Shown here: positions 1 to 7,650 of the stretch, one piece after another
How positions within the stretch are numbered: position 1 is the stretch's first letter
Layout: each line of letters starts with the position of its first letter
Origin: Paracoccus gahaiensis
Lineage (GTDB): Bacteria; Pseudomonadota; Alphaproteobacteria; Rhodobacterales; Rhodobacteraceae
NCBI RefSeq assembly: GCF_005048225.1
Contig: NZ_SUNI01000001.1
Location: 310,001 to 374,000 of the forward strand
DNA length: 64,000 nt
Direction of reading: 5' to 3'
Made by a program: the position numbers and the translations under genes
Notes under the pieces: generated by a model
Databases searched by the model: none
What the model saw: only the letters and a program-made list of their open reading frames with translations
Told to the model about the DNA's origin: nothing

Positions 1-486
1 GCGGCCATCCTGGCCTTTCTCTTCGCGCCGACGGTGCGGCCGATGGTGGCGCAGCTGCCCGTGCTGGACCGCTTTCTGGGCGACAGTTGCGAGTTGGCCA
101 CAATCGCGGGCTTCGCGGTGGTCTTTGCCCTGGCGCTGGTGATCTTCTCGATCATCACGCCGCTGTTCTCGTCGGTCGTGCAGCGATCCGCCCTGGGCGG
201 GGTCGATCAGGGCATGGGGTTCCTCTTCGGGGTCGCGCGCGGCATCCTGCTGGTCGCCATCGCCTTCATCGTCCATGACCGGGTGATGACAAGCCAGAGC
301 GTCGAGATGGTCGAGAATTCGCGCTCGGCGCAGGTCTTCGCCCGCATGCGCGGCCAGATGGACGAGCAGATCCCCGCCGACGCGCCGGGCTGGATCGTCA
401 ACCGCTACGAGCAGATGGTCGCCGCCTGCACCGCCGATGCGGTCCCGGTGACCCCCGCCACCCCCACCACGCCCGCAGTGAACTGA
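1..486 (+). CDS. cvpA: CvpA family membrane protein (5' partial)
   Basis: The frame is open from base 1, so the start lies outside the window; 161 codons are visible. Two strong hydrophobic stretches can be read (around ALVIFSIITPLF and GVARGILLVAIAFIV), followed by a charged then Pro/Thr-rich tail, the usual shape of CvpA/colicin V production proteins. These are inner-membrane proteins of poorly defined role in envelope homeostasis. The next gene downstream on the same strand is purF, and cvpA-purF is a classic linkage in proteobacteria, which strengthens the call. Two hairpins separate it from purF, so some transcription may stop in between. Confidence 0.85.
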   Translation, partial: AAILAFLFAPTVRPMVAQLPVLDRFLGDSCELATIAGFAVVFALALVIFSIITPLFSSVVQRSALGGVDQGMGFLFGVARGILLVAIAFIVHDRVMTSQSVEMVENSRSAQVFARMRGQMDEQIPADAPGWIVNRYEQMVAACTADAVPVTPATPTTPAVN

Positions 487-497
487 TCCGTACCAAG

Positions 498-520
498 ATC
501 CGCCCGCATGACGGGCGGAT
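498..520 (+). terminator. Perfect 9-bp hairpin after cvpA
   Basis: ATCCGCCCG pairs with CGGGCGGAT around a CATGA loop, 12 bases after the cvpA stop codon. No T-run follows, so it may be a stability element or a weak or Rho-assisted terminator. Confidence 0.45.
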
Positions 521-530
521 GACGAAAAAG

Positions 531-554
531 CGCCCCCGCCCGACCGCGGGGGCG
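531..554 (+). terminator. Second GC hairpin between cvpA and purF
   Basis: CGCCCCCG pairs with CGGGGGCG across an 8-base loop. It is preceded by AAAAAG and followed by TGACTTT, giving a weak terminator-like layout. It lies 11 bases after the first hairpin, forming a tandem pair upstream of purF. Confidence 0.5.
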
Positions 555-618
555 TGACTTTAGGGGTTCCCGGCCCTACATAGCGCAGGACAGCCCCCAG
601 CCATCGAGGTCCGTGCCA

Positions 619-2109
619 ATGCAACCATTCCTGGCCCATCCCTTCGATTCGGACCGCCTCCACGAAGAATGCGGCATCTTCGGCGCCATCGGCGTGCTTG
701 ACGCGTCGAACTTCGTGGCCCTCGGGCTGCACGCCCTGCAGCATCGCGGGCAGGAGGCCGGCGGCATCGTCACCCACGATCCCGAACACGGCTTCAACAG
801 CGCCCACCGCTTCGGCTATGTGCGCGACAACTTCACCAAGCCGGACGTGATGTCGACGCTGCCCGGGCCGCTGGCCATCGGCCATGTGCGCTACTCGACG
901 ACCGGCACCAAGGCCAATACCGCGATCCGTGACGTGCAGCCCTTCTTCGGCGAGTTCCACATGGGCGGCTGCGCCATCGCCCATAACGGCAACATCACCA
1001 ATGCCGCCGCGCTGCGCCGCGAACTGATCGAGCGCGGCTCGATCTTCCAGTCCTCCTCGGACAGCGAATGCATCATCCACCTGATGGCCCGGTCGATCCA
1101 GCGCAACATCCCCGAGCGGATGAAGGACGCCCTGCGCCGCGTCGAGGGCGCATTCTCGGTCATCGCCATGACCCGCACCAAGCTGATCGGCGTGCGCGAC
1201 GCCTTGGGCGTGCGCCCGCTGGTCGTGGGCCGGGTGGGCGAGGACGGCTATGTGCTGGCCTCCGAGACCTGCGCGCTGGACATCATCGGCGCGGAATTCC
1301 TGCGCGAGGTCGAGCCGGGCGAGATGGTGGTGATCTCGAAGGGCAAGATCGAAAGCTCGCGCCCCTTCGGGCCCTCCACGGGGCGGTTCTGCATCTTCGA
1401 GCACGTGTATTTCTCGCGCCCCGATTCGATCATCGGCGGGCGCTCGGTCTATGAGACCCGCCGCCAGATCGGCGTGGAACTGGCGCGCGAGGCCCCGGTC
1501 GAGGCCGATCTGGTCTGCCCGGTCCCCGACAGCGGCACCCCCGCCGCCATTGGCTATGCGCAGGAATCGGGGATTCCCTACGGCATGGGCATCATCCGCA
1601 ACCAGTATATGGGCCGGACCTTCATCGAGCCCTCCGAGCAGATCCGCAACATGGGCGTCCGGCTGAAGCTGAACGTCAACCGCGCGCTGATCGCTGGCAA
1701 GCGGGTGGTGCTGGTCGATGACAGCGTGGTGCGCGGCACCACCAGCCGCAAGATCAAGGACATGATCCTGGATGCGGGCGCCGCCGAGGTGCATTTCCGC
1801 ATCGCCTCGCCTCCGACCGCCTGGCCCTGCTTCTACGGCGTCGACACGCCCGATCGCGACAAGCTGCTGGCCGCCAACATGACGCCCGACGAGATGCGCG
1901 AATGGATCGGCGTGGACAGCCTGTCCTTCGTCTCGCTGGACGGGCTGTATCGTGCGGTGGGCGAGGCCGAGGGGCGCAACAAGAGCTGTCCGCAATATTG
2001 CGATGCCTGCTTCTCGGGCGACTACCCGGTGGCGCCCTTCGACCAGCTGGAGCGCGGCTTCCGCATGAAGGTCGGGTCGGAAACGGCGGTCAAGCAGGCC
2101 GCAGAATAA
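619..2109 (+). CDS. purF: Amidophosphoribosyltransferase
   Basis: First committed step of purine synthesis: PRPP plus glutamine gives phosphoribosylamine. The N-terminal Ntn glutaminase domain begins at the HEECGIFG motif. Cys18, counted from the ATG, would be the nucleophile exposed after removal of a short propeptide. The C-terminal phosphoribosyltransferase domain carries the PRPP loop VVLVDDSVVRGTT near residue 362. Length (496 aa) is normal. A GTG at 613 is in frame, but the GAGG at 606-609 is better spaced for the ATG at 619. Cytosolic. It follows cvpA and converges on the Nudix-purK-purE cluster. Confidence 0.97.
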   Translation: MQPFLAHPFDSDRLHEECGIFGAIGVLDASNFVALGLHALQHRGQEAGGIVTHDPEHGFNSAHRFGYVRDNFTKPDVMSTLPGPLAIGHVRYSTTGTKANTAIRDVQPFFGEFHMGGCAIAHNGNITNAAALRRELIERGSIFQSSSDSECIIHLMARSIQRNIPERMKDALRRVEGAFSVIAMTRTKLIGVRDALGVRPLVVGRVGEDGYVLASETCALDIIGAEFLREVEPGEMVVISKGKIESSRPFGPSTGRFCIFEHVYFSRPDSIIGGRSVYETRRQIGVELAREAPVEADLVCPVPDSGTPAAIGYAQESGIPYGMGIIRNQYMGRTFIEPSEQIRNMGVRLKLNVNRALIAGKRVVLVDDSVVRGTTSRKIKDMILDAGAAEVHFRIASPPTAWPCFYGVDTPDRDKLLAANMTPDEMREWIGVDSLSFVSLDGLYRAVGEAEGRNKSCPQYCDACFSGDYPVAPFDQLERGFRMKVGSETAVKQAAE

Positions 2110-2126
2110 GGGTGCGTCCCGCGACG

Positions 2127-2182
2127 GCGGGGGGCCAGCCCCCCGCACCCCCCGGGATATTTCAGCCAAGATGAAGGGGGTG
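2127..2182 (+). repeat. Intergenic repeat, copy A (hairpin plus conserved core)
   Basis: A 9-bp hairpin (GCGGGGGGC/GCCCCCCGC, 2127-2146) is followed by the core GATATTTCAGCCAAGATGAA starting at 2156. CACCCCC at 2146-2152 can also pair with GGGGGTG at 2176-2182, enclosing the core. It lies between the 3' ends of purF and the Nudix gene. Four more copies occur in the window. Confidence 0.85.
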
Positions 2183-2190
2183 GGGTTCGC

Positions 2191-2628
2191 TTAGAAGATG
2201 ACCGTCTCGAGCGGGTCGTAATGCGCGTCGCCGCCGCCCCAGATGGACGCGCCGAGGCTGTCGGGTTTGTGGCGAAGTTGCGCGAGGTCGGCCCGCGTCA
2301 CCCATCGGGCGCGGTTCACGATGCCTTCGGGGTCGGCCAGGGTGATCAGGTCGGGGCCGGTCAGGGTGGCGCGGAAGTGGATCTCGACTTGGTGGAAGCC
2401 TGAGGCGGGGTCGTGGAACTCGTTGATCAGGAAGGGGGCGCCGGGGGTGACCTGCAAGCCGGTCTCCTCGGCCACCTCGCGGATGAGCGTGTCGGGCAGG
2501 GACTGGCCCGGCTCGACCCCGCCGCCGGGCAGGCACCACAGGTCCGAGCCATGGCCCGGCCAGGCATTCACCACCAGCACCAGGGCCCGATGCAGGATCG
2601 CCGCGCGGACCGCGAGGCGGGGGGCCAT
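2191..2628 (-). CDS. Nudix hydrolase
   Basis: A 145-aa single-domain protein. The Nudix box runs from about residue 36 to 58 and ends REVAEETGL, with Arg50, Glu51, Glu54, Glu55 and Gly57 in place. The first Glu of the box (G-x5-E) is Gln42 here, a deviation at a position usually conserved but outside the metal-binding REUxEE core. The family hydrolyses nucleoside diphosphate-linked substrates; the substrate cannot be told. The ATG overlaps the purK stop codon by one base (TGATG), so it is co-translated as the third gene of purE-purK-Nudix. The longer open frame inside purK was discarded. Confidence 0.88.
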   Translation of the reverse strand: MAPRLAVRAAILHRALVLVVNAWPGHGSDLWCLPGGGVEPGQSLPDTLIREVAEETGLQVTPGAPFLINEFHDPASGFHQVEIHFRATLTGPDLITLADPEGIVNRARWVTRADLAQLRHKPDSLGASIWGGGDAHYDPLETVIF

Positions 2629-3662
2629 CAGCCGGTGATCCGGTTCACATGGCCCATCTTGCGACCGGGACGCGCCTCGCCCTTGCCATAGAGATGGACC
2701 TGGGTGCGCGGCTGCGCCAGCAGCTCGGGCACGCGGTCCATGTCGTCGCCGATCAGGTTCTCCATCACCACATCGGCATGGCGGCGGCCATCGCCCAGGG
2801 GCAGGCCCGCCACGGCGCGGACATGCTGCTCGAACTGGTCGACGGCACATCCGGCCTGCGTCCAATGGCCGGAATTGTGGACGCGCGGCGCGATCTCGTT
2901 CACGATCAGGCCCTGGGGGGTGACGAACAGCTCGACCCCCATGACGCCCACATAGTCCAGCGCGGTGGCGATGCGGGCGGCGATCAGCACGGCATCGGTG
3001 GTGACCGCCCCGGCCAGGCCGCAGGGCACGGTGGTGGTGCGCAGGATGCCACCTTCATGCACGTTCAGGCCCGGATCGAAGGCCGCCACCTGCCCATCGG
3101 CGCCGCGCGCGACGATGACGCTGATCTCGGCCGAAAAGTCGATGAACCCTTCCAGCACTGAGGGCCCGCCGGTCCAGTCGGCGGGGCCGTCCCCGATGCG
3201 GACCTGGCCCTTGCCGTCATAGCCCATGCGGCGGGTCTTGAGGATCGAGGGGCGCCCGATCTCCGCGATGGCCGCGTCCAGCGCGCCCGCATCGGGGACA
3301 TCGGCGAAGGGGGCGGTGGCCAAGCCGATCTGGTTCAGGAAGGACTTCTCCGTCAGCCGGTCCTGCGAGACGGCCAGCGCGCGGCGGTTCGGGCGGATGG
3401 GCGCCAGGCTTTCCAGCAGATCCAGCGCGCTGGTCGGCACATTCTCGAATTCATAGGTGATGACATCGACCGAGGCGGCGAAGGCGCGCAGGGCGGCCTC
3501 GTCCTCGTAGGGAGCCGTCGTCACGCGCCAGGCGACATCGCCGGCCGGCGCCGCGCCGGGCTCGAAGATGTGGCAGCGCAGCCCGAGGCGGCTGGCCGCG
3601 ACCGAGATCATGCGGCCCAGCTGACCGCCGCCCAGGATGCCGAGGGTGCGGATCTCACTCAT
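2628..3662 (-). CDS. purK: N5-carboxyaminoimidazole ribonucleotide synthase
   Basis: The ATP-grasp enzyme that carboxylates AIR to N5-CAIR in purine synthesis. The N-terminal [10 protein letters not shown] Rossmann-like start, the [13 protein letters not shown]-binding segment near residue 140 and the [13 protein letters not shown] motif are typical of PurK. Length (344 aa) is normal. It overlaps purE by 8 bases upstream and the Nudix gene by 1 base downstream, so the three form a tight minus-strand operon. The product is handed to PurE for the mutase step. Confidence 0.96.
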   Translation of the reverse strand: MSEIRTLGILGGGQLGRMISVAASRLGLRCHIFEPGAAPAGDVAWRVTTAPYEDEAALRAFAASVDVITYEFENVPTSALDLLESLAPIRPNRRALAVSQDRLTEKSFLNQIGLATAPFADVPDAGALDAAIAEIGRPSILKTRRMGYDGKGQVRIGDGPADWTGGPSVLEGFIDFSAEISVIVARGADGQVAAFDPGLNVHEGGILRTTTVPCGLAGAVTTDAVLIAARIATALDYVGVMGVELFVTPQGLIVNEIAPRVHNSGHWTQAGCAVDQFEQHVRAVAGLPLGDGRRHADVVMENLIGDDMDRVPELLAQPRTQVHLYGKGEARPGRKMGHVNRITG

Positions 3663-4152
3663 CGACCGGCTCCTCGGGGATCGAGGCCGACAGCGCCGCG
3701 CGCCAATCGTCCAGCCTTTGTGCCAAAGACGGATCGGACAGTGCCAGGATGGCGGCGGCCATCAGCCCGGCATTGGCGGCGCCCGCAGCCCCGATGGCCA
3801 TGGTGGCCACCGGATAGCCCTTGGGCATCTGCACGATGGAATAGAGCGAATCGACCCCCGACAGGGCCTTGGTCTGGACCGGCACGCCGATCACCGGGAT
3901 CCGCGTCTTGCTGGCCATCATGCCGGGCAGATGCGCCGCCCCGCCCGCGCCCGCGATGATGACGCGCAGCCCGCGATCGACGGCCGAGCGGCCATAGTCC
4001 CACAGCCGGTCGGGGGTCCGATGGGCGCTGACGATGCGCGCGTGCCAGGGAATGCCCAGCTGGTCCAGCACATCCGCCGCCTCGCGCAGGGTCGGCCAGT
4101 CGGACTGGCTGCCCATGATAATTCCCACCGGTTCGTCCATCGCGGCCCCCAT
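3655..4152 (-). CDS. purE: N5-carboxyaminoimidazole ribonucleotide mutase
   Basis: Class I PurE, which converts N5-CAIR to CAIR. The IIMGSQSDW motif near the N-terminus and [14 protein letters not shown] contain the conserved Ser, Asp and His of the active site. The ATG at 4152 has AAGGA only 3 bases away. A second ATG at 4140 (MDEPVGII) is an equally plausible start and would give 161 aa. It is the first gene of the purE-purK-Nudix operon. The presence of PurK indicates the bacterial two-enzyme route. Confidence 0.96.
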   Translation of the reverse strand: MGAAMDEPVGIIMGSQSDWPTLREAADVLDQLGIPWHARIVSAHRTPDRLWDYGRSAVDRGLRVIIAGAGGAAHLPGMMASKTRIPVIGVPVQTKALSGVDSLYSIVQMPKGYPVATMAIGAAGAANAGLMAAAILALSDPSLAQRLDDWRAALSASIPEEPVDE

Positions 4153-4198
4153 TGATCCTTGCCGGGTCCCGCATAGCGCGGGGGGGCGCGGCCTTCAA

Positions 4199-4417
4199 TC
4201 AGGCGATGATGTCGGGGGTCAGCTCGTCCTCCAGCCGGGCGATGCGATCCTTGAGCGACAGCTTTTGCTTCTTCAGCCGCTGCAGGGCCAGGGACGAGGT
4301 CAGCTGCTGGCCCTGCAGGGCCGCGATCGCCTCGTCCAGATCGCGATGCTCGCAGCGCAGCGCCTCGAGGCGGGTGCGCGCGATATCATCATGGGTCATC
4401 GAATGCTGCATGTTCAT
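4199..4417 (-). CDS. YdcH/DUF465 family small coiled-coil protein
   Basis: About 72 aa from the ATG at 4417 (MNMQHS). Most of it is a predicted helical coiled coil rich in Leu, Arg, Glu and Gln, with the LDEAIAAL and LKKQKLSLKDRIARLEDEL stretches typical of DUF465. The function of the family is unknown. Upstream ATGs, including one at 4453, lack a recognisable ribosome binding site, and none of the starts is strongly supported. It is transcribed away from hsp20. Confidence 0.75.
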   Translation of the reverse strand: MNMQHSMTHDDIARTRLEALRCEHRDLDEAIAALQGQQLTSSLALQRLKKQKLSLKDRIARLEDELTPDIIA

Positions 4418-4534
4418 CTTTGGACGCTTTCGGGCTGTCGATGCCGGTTTCATCCAGTATAGCGCGGCGATGCGCGTCTGTTAACTGCCCCTGTTCGAAT
4501 CCGGGGCTGCGGGCGCATTGCACGACATGCAGTT

Positions 4535-4564
4535 CTTGCAAAAATGCCCGCGACTTTCCATATT
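4535..4564 (+). promoter_or_regulatory. Candidate RpoH (heat-shock) promoter of hsp20
   Basis: CTTGCAA at 4535-4541 and TTCCATAT at 4556-4563 resemble the sigma-32 -35 and -10 elements, with a 14-base spacer. The site is about 70 bases before the hsp20 ATG, and its position in front of a small heat-shock gene supports the reading. Confidence 0.5.
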
Positions 4565-4633
4565 CCGATCAGGCGGGTTGCCACATCGCTTCGGGACCCG
4601 CGCCACGCAGTCGCTGCAATGCAAAGGGCTGAG

Positions 4634-5062
4634 ATGACAAAGATGTCCTTGGGGTCTCACCCCTATCTTCTGGGCTTCGACCAGCTAGAACGCCTGGCCG
4701 AACGCGCCGCCAAAGGGGCCGAGGGCTATCCGCCCTTCAATATCGAACATATCGCGCCCAACGGGTTCCGCATCACGCTGGCCGTCGCAGGCTTTGCCGA
4801 GGAGGATCTGGCGATCACGACCGAGGACCGCCAACTGGTCATCCGGGGCCGCCAGCCCGAGGGCGAGGACAACCGCGTCTTTTTGCATCGCGGGATCGCG
4901 GCCCGCGCATTTCAACGCAACTTCGTGCTGGCCGACGGCGTTGAGGTGATGGGCGCGGGTCTCGACAACGGGCTTTTGAACATTGATCTGAGACGGGTCA
5001 CCCCGCATCAGGTCGTCCGATCCATTCCCATCAGCCGCAAGGAAGGGGAACGTCTTGAATAG
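4634..5062 (+). CDS. Hsp20 family small heat shock protein
   Basis: A 142-aa small heat-shock protein, an ATP-independent holdase chaperone of the cytosol. The alpha-crystallin domain spans roughly residues 36-130 (NGFRITLAVAGF, LVIRGRQ, FQRNFVLADGVEV). The ATG at 4634 is preceded by AAAGGG at 5 bases' distance. The alternative longer frame from 4544 starts inside the probable promoter. It is coupled to the DUF1150 gene by an 8-base overlap, a pairing common in Rhodobacterales. A sigma-32-like promoter lies upstream. Confidence 0.92.
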   Translation: MTKMSLGSHPYLLGFDQLERLAERAAKGAEGYPPFNIEHIAPNGFRITLAVAGFAEEDLAITTEDRQLVIRGRQPEGEDNRVFLHRGIAARAFQRNFVLADGVEVMGAGLDNGLLNIDLRRVTPHQVVRSIPISRKEGERLE

Positions 5063-5282
5063 CAGATACGATTTCGGCGATATCGACGTCGCCCAGACAG
5101 TCTACATCCGCAAGGTGGCCCTCGCCACCCTGCCCCGCGACATCCGCGAGCAGCTGCCCGAAGGGCAGGACGTCTATGCCGTGCATGATGCCGAGGGCGA
5201 GCGTCTGGCCTTGGTCCAGGATCGCAGCCTGGCCTTCACGCTGGCGCGGCAGAACGAGATGATGCCGGTCAGCGTTCACTGA
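5055..5282 (+). CDS. DUF1150 family protein
   Basis: A 75-aa protein with the look of DUF1150 (VYIRKVALATLP near residue 16, then an acidic-to-basic C-terminus). Function unknown; a heat-shock accessory role is only suggested by its place directly behind hsp20. It starts with TTG at 5055, inside the end of hsp20, preceded by GGAAGGGGAA, so translation is probably coupled. Its 3' end overlaps the convergent beta-propeller gene by 7 bases. Confidence 0.85.
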   Translation: MNSRYDFGDIDVAQTVYIRKVALATLPRDIREQLPEGQDVYAVHDAEGERLALVQDRSLAFTLARQNEMMPVSVH

Positions 5283-6094
5283 CCGAGCCGCGCATAGCGC
5301 ATGAAGGCAAAGGCGTGCCCGTCCGGCGCCCAGCAGGGCACGTTAAGCGTTCCCTGCCCTCCCCACAAATCCAGCAGCTTCCGCCGCCCCGTCCCGTCCG
5401 GTCGCATGATGTGCAGCGCCACGGGACGGTCGCGCGGGTGGTCCTGCGTGCCCGGCGCATAGGCCAGCCATATGACGTGGCTGCCACAGGGCGAGGGATG
5501 GGGAAACCAGTTCACATGGTCGTCGCGAAAGACCGGTGCGGCCTCTGATCCGTCGGACCGCATCCGCCAGATCTGCGCGTGCCCCGTGGCGTCCGAGTTG
5601 AACCAGATCCACGTGCGGCAGGGGCTGAGATCCGGGCCGTCATGATGGGCGATGCCCGGGGTCAGGATCCGCTCGTCGTGGCCTTCCAGGTCGCAGCTGG
5701 CGATCCGCACGACCCGGTCGCCGCCGCGCGCGCAGGCATAGACCAGACGTTCCGTCCCGGCGCCGTGCCACCAGCTGGGCCGGGGCAGCGGCAGGGTCCG
5801 CACCTCGCGCCCATCCGAGATGTGGATGCCCGCCCCCGTCCCGTCATGCGCCGAAAAGACGATGCGCCCGTCGGGCAGGATGCCGTGGTCGTTGTTGCAC
5901 CGCTCGGGGCAGCCGGTGTCGATCAGGTGCAGCCCCGCTTCGTCCGCCCGCCACAGCCGCCCCTCGCCATTGACAAGGAACCAGCCATCGGGATGCCAGT
6001 TCGGCGCCTCGATCAGTTTTTCCGTGCGCAGGATCACCCGGGCGCTGGCCGAGGCCAGATCCCAGACCTCCAGCGAGGATCGCCAGCCGCTCAT
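5276..6094 (-). CDS. TolB-like (PD40/WD40) beta-propeller protein
   Basis: A 272-aa protein built of repeated strands with motifs such as PNWHPDGWF, ILPDGRIVFSAHDG, IWRMRSDGSEAAP, HIMRPDGTGRR and CWAPDGHAFAF, the pattern of TolB-type PD40 repeats. It has no signal peptide, unlike TolB itself, so it is probably cytoplasmic. Its ATG overlaps the stop of the MFS transporter (ATGA), so the two are co-translated. The substrate or partner is unknown. Oligogalacturonate-lyase-type propellers are an alternative relative, but no lyase residues could be identified by eye. Confidence 0.75.
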   Translation of the reverse strand: MSGWRSSLEVWDLASASARVILRTEKLIEAPNWHPDGWFLVNGEGRLWRADEAGLHLIDTGCPERCNNDHGILPDGRIVFSAHDGTGAGIHISDGREVRTLPLPRPSWWHGAGTERLVYACARGGDRVVRIASCDLEGHDERILTPGIAHHDGPDLSPCRTWIWFNSDATGHAQIWRMRSDGSEAAPVFRDDHVNWFPHPSPCGSHVIWLAYAPGTQDHPRDRPVALHIMRPDGTGRRKLLDLWGGQGTLNVPCWAPDGHAFAFMRYARLGQ

Positions 6095-7518
6095 CCGGGT
6101 ACCCGCACGCGGCGCACCGTGCGGGCCCGGATCGCCAGCAGGGTCAGGATCGCGGCAAAGACGCAGACCTGATAGGTCAGCGCGGTGGCCAGCGCCGCCG
6201 GATAATCGCCCGTCCCGCGCAGATGCACGAAGAACAGGCTGGAGGCCAGCGCGATGCCGATGGCCGCGCCGACCTGCTGGAAGGCCTGCATCCCTCCGGT
6301 CGCCGCCCCCGCCATCGGCCCGGGCACGTCGCGCAGCACCATCTGGAACAGCGGCGAGATGGCCAGCCCCATTCCGAAACCGTTCAGGGCCAGGGGCGCG
6401 GCCAGCGTCCACAGATGCAGATCGGCGGGCGGATGGCCCGCCGCATGGCGCAGCCAGATCATGCCGACCAGCATGATCCCGGCGCCCATCGCGATGCGCC
6501 GGGTCATGGCGCGGATGCCGAAGCGCGCCGTCACCCAGCTGCCCAGCATCACCCCCAGAGGAAAGGGTGCCGTGGCCAGCCCGGATTGCAGCGGGCTCAA
6601 CCTGAAGCCCGTCTGCAGATAGATCGCCAAGATCAGGAACATCCCCGGAATGGCCGAGAAATGCAGCATCACCACGATGACTCCCGACAGATAGCCCCGG
6701 TCGCGCAAGAGCTGCACCGGCAGCAGCTGTTCGCGGCCCGCGCGTTCCAGCGCCTGCTGGCGGCGCCAGAACAGCCAGCCCACCGGCGCGGCGCTGGCCA
6801 GCGCCACCAGCGACCACCACGGCCAGCCCAGCAGCGGCCCCTCGATCACCGGCAGCACGACCAGCGTGATGGCGGCGGCGAACAGCCCGACCCCGCGCCA
6901 GTCGATGGCCATCTCGCGCGCCGAGGACATGGTCGGGATCAGCCGCAGGCCGCCCAGAACGACCAGCAGGCCGATGGGCAGGTTCACCAGGAAGATCGGC
7001 CGCCAGCCCAGCCCCTGGATGTCGGCGGTGATCAGCAGCCCGCCCAGCAGCGGCCCGCTGACCGCGCCAAGGCTGACCACGACGCCCGCCAGCGCGAAGG
7101 CCCGGGCCTTCTGCTCGGGTGCGAACAGCACATGCATGATCGCCATGACCTGCGGCACCATCATCGCGCCGCCGATCCCCTGCAGCGCCCGCGCCGCGAT
7201 CAGCACCCAGATGCCCGGCGCCAGCCCGCACAGGACCGAGGCCAGCGTGAAGAGCCCCACCCCCGACAGGAACAGCCGCTTGCGCCCCAGCTTGTCCCCG
7301 AACCGCCCGCAGGGCAGCAGCCCCACCGCGAAGGCCAGCACATAGGCGGCCGAGACCCATTCGATCTGCGTCTCGGTCGCGTTCAGGTCGGCCCGGATCG
7401 AGGGCAGCGCCACGTTGACGATGCTGACATCGACTAGGTTCATGAAATTGCCCATCAGCAGCAGCACGGTCGCGGCCCAAGGGTTCACGCCCCTGGGCGC
7501 GGCGGTCGATGTGGTCAT
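6091..7518 (-). CDS. MFS transporter, DHA2 (14-TM drug:H+ antiporter) type
   Basis: A 475-aa polytopic membrane protein. The opening FMNLVDVSIVNVALPSI, the motif A loop GRFGDKLGRKRL after the second helix, and ARALQGIGGAMMVPQ are hallmarks of DHA2 exporters of the EmrB/QacA kind. About 14 hydrophobic helices can be traced. The ATG at 7518 is preceded by AAGGA at 8 bases; the longer upstream frame lacks such a site. It probably exports small hydrophobic compounds by proton antiport. No regulator gene is adjacent. It is co-translated with the downstream propeller gene. Confidence 0.9.
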   Translation of the reverse strand: MTTSTAAPRGVNPWAATVLLLMGNFMNLVDVSIVNVALPSIRADLNATETQIEWVSAAYVLAFAVGLLPCGRFGDKLGRKRLFLSGVGLFTLASVLCGLAPGIWVLIAARALQGIGGAMMVPQVMAIMHVLFAPEQKARAFALAGVVVSLGAVSGPLLGGLLITADIQGLGWRPIFLVNLPIGLLVVLGGLRLIPTMSSAREMAIDWRGVGLFAAAITLVVLPVIEGPLLGWPWWSLVALASAAPVGWLFWRRQQALERAGREQLLPVQLLRDRGYLSGVIVVMLHFSAIPGMFLILAIYLQTGFRLSPLQSGLATAPFPLGVMLGSWVTARFGIRAMTRRIAMGAGIMLVGMIWLRHAAGHPPADLHLWTLAAPLALNGFGMGLAISPLFQMVLRDVPGPMAGAATGGMQAFQQVGAAIGIALASSLFFVHLRGTGDYPAALATALTYQVCVFAAILTLLAIRARTVRRVRVPG

Positions 7519-7602
7519 CGGGGATATCCTTCGCGGCGGAAACGGCCGGGGTCGAACCTTCGGGTGGCAGGGCGGGTTCCGCGCGCCCCGGGACAAACGC
7601 GA

Positions 7603-7631
7603 AACGGCCCCGGCAGGGTGCCGGGGCCGTT
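7603..7631 (-). terminator. Terminator hairpin downstream of sat-cysC
   Basis: A perfect 13-bp stem, AACGGCCCCGGCA/TGCCGGGGCCGTT, with a 3-base loop lies 20 bases after the sat stop. On the minus strand it runs into TTTCGCGTTTG, consistent with intrinsic termination. Confidence 0.75.
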
Positions 7632-7650
7632 CCGAAACTTGCAGTCGCGA

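Noticed and set aside
5276-7480. One 734-aa fused frame joining the beta-propeller to an upstream Ala/Arg-rich sequence
   Set aside because: The upstream part is an out-of-frame reading of the MFS transporter; the propeller starts at 6094 with an ATGA overlap.
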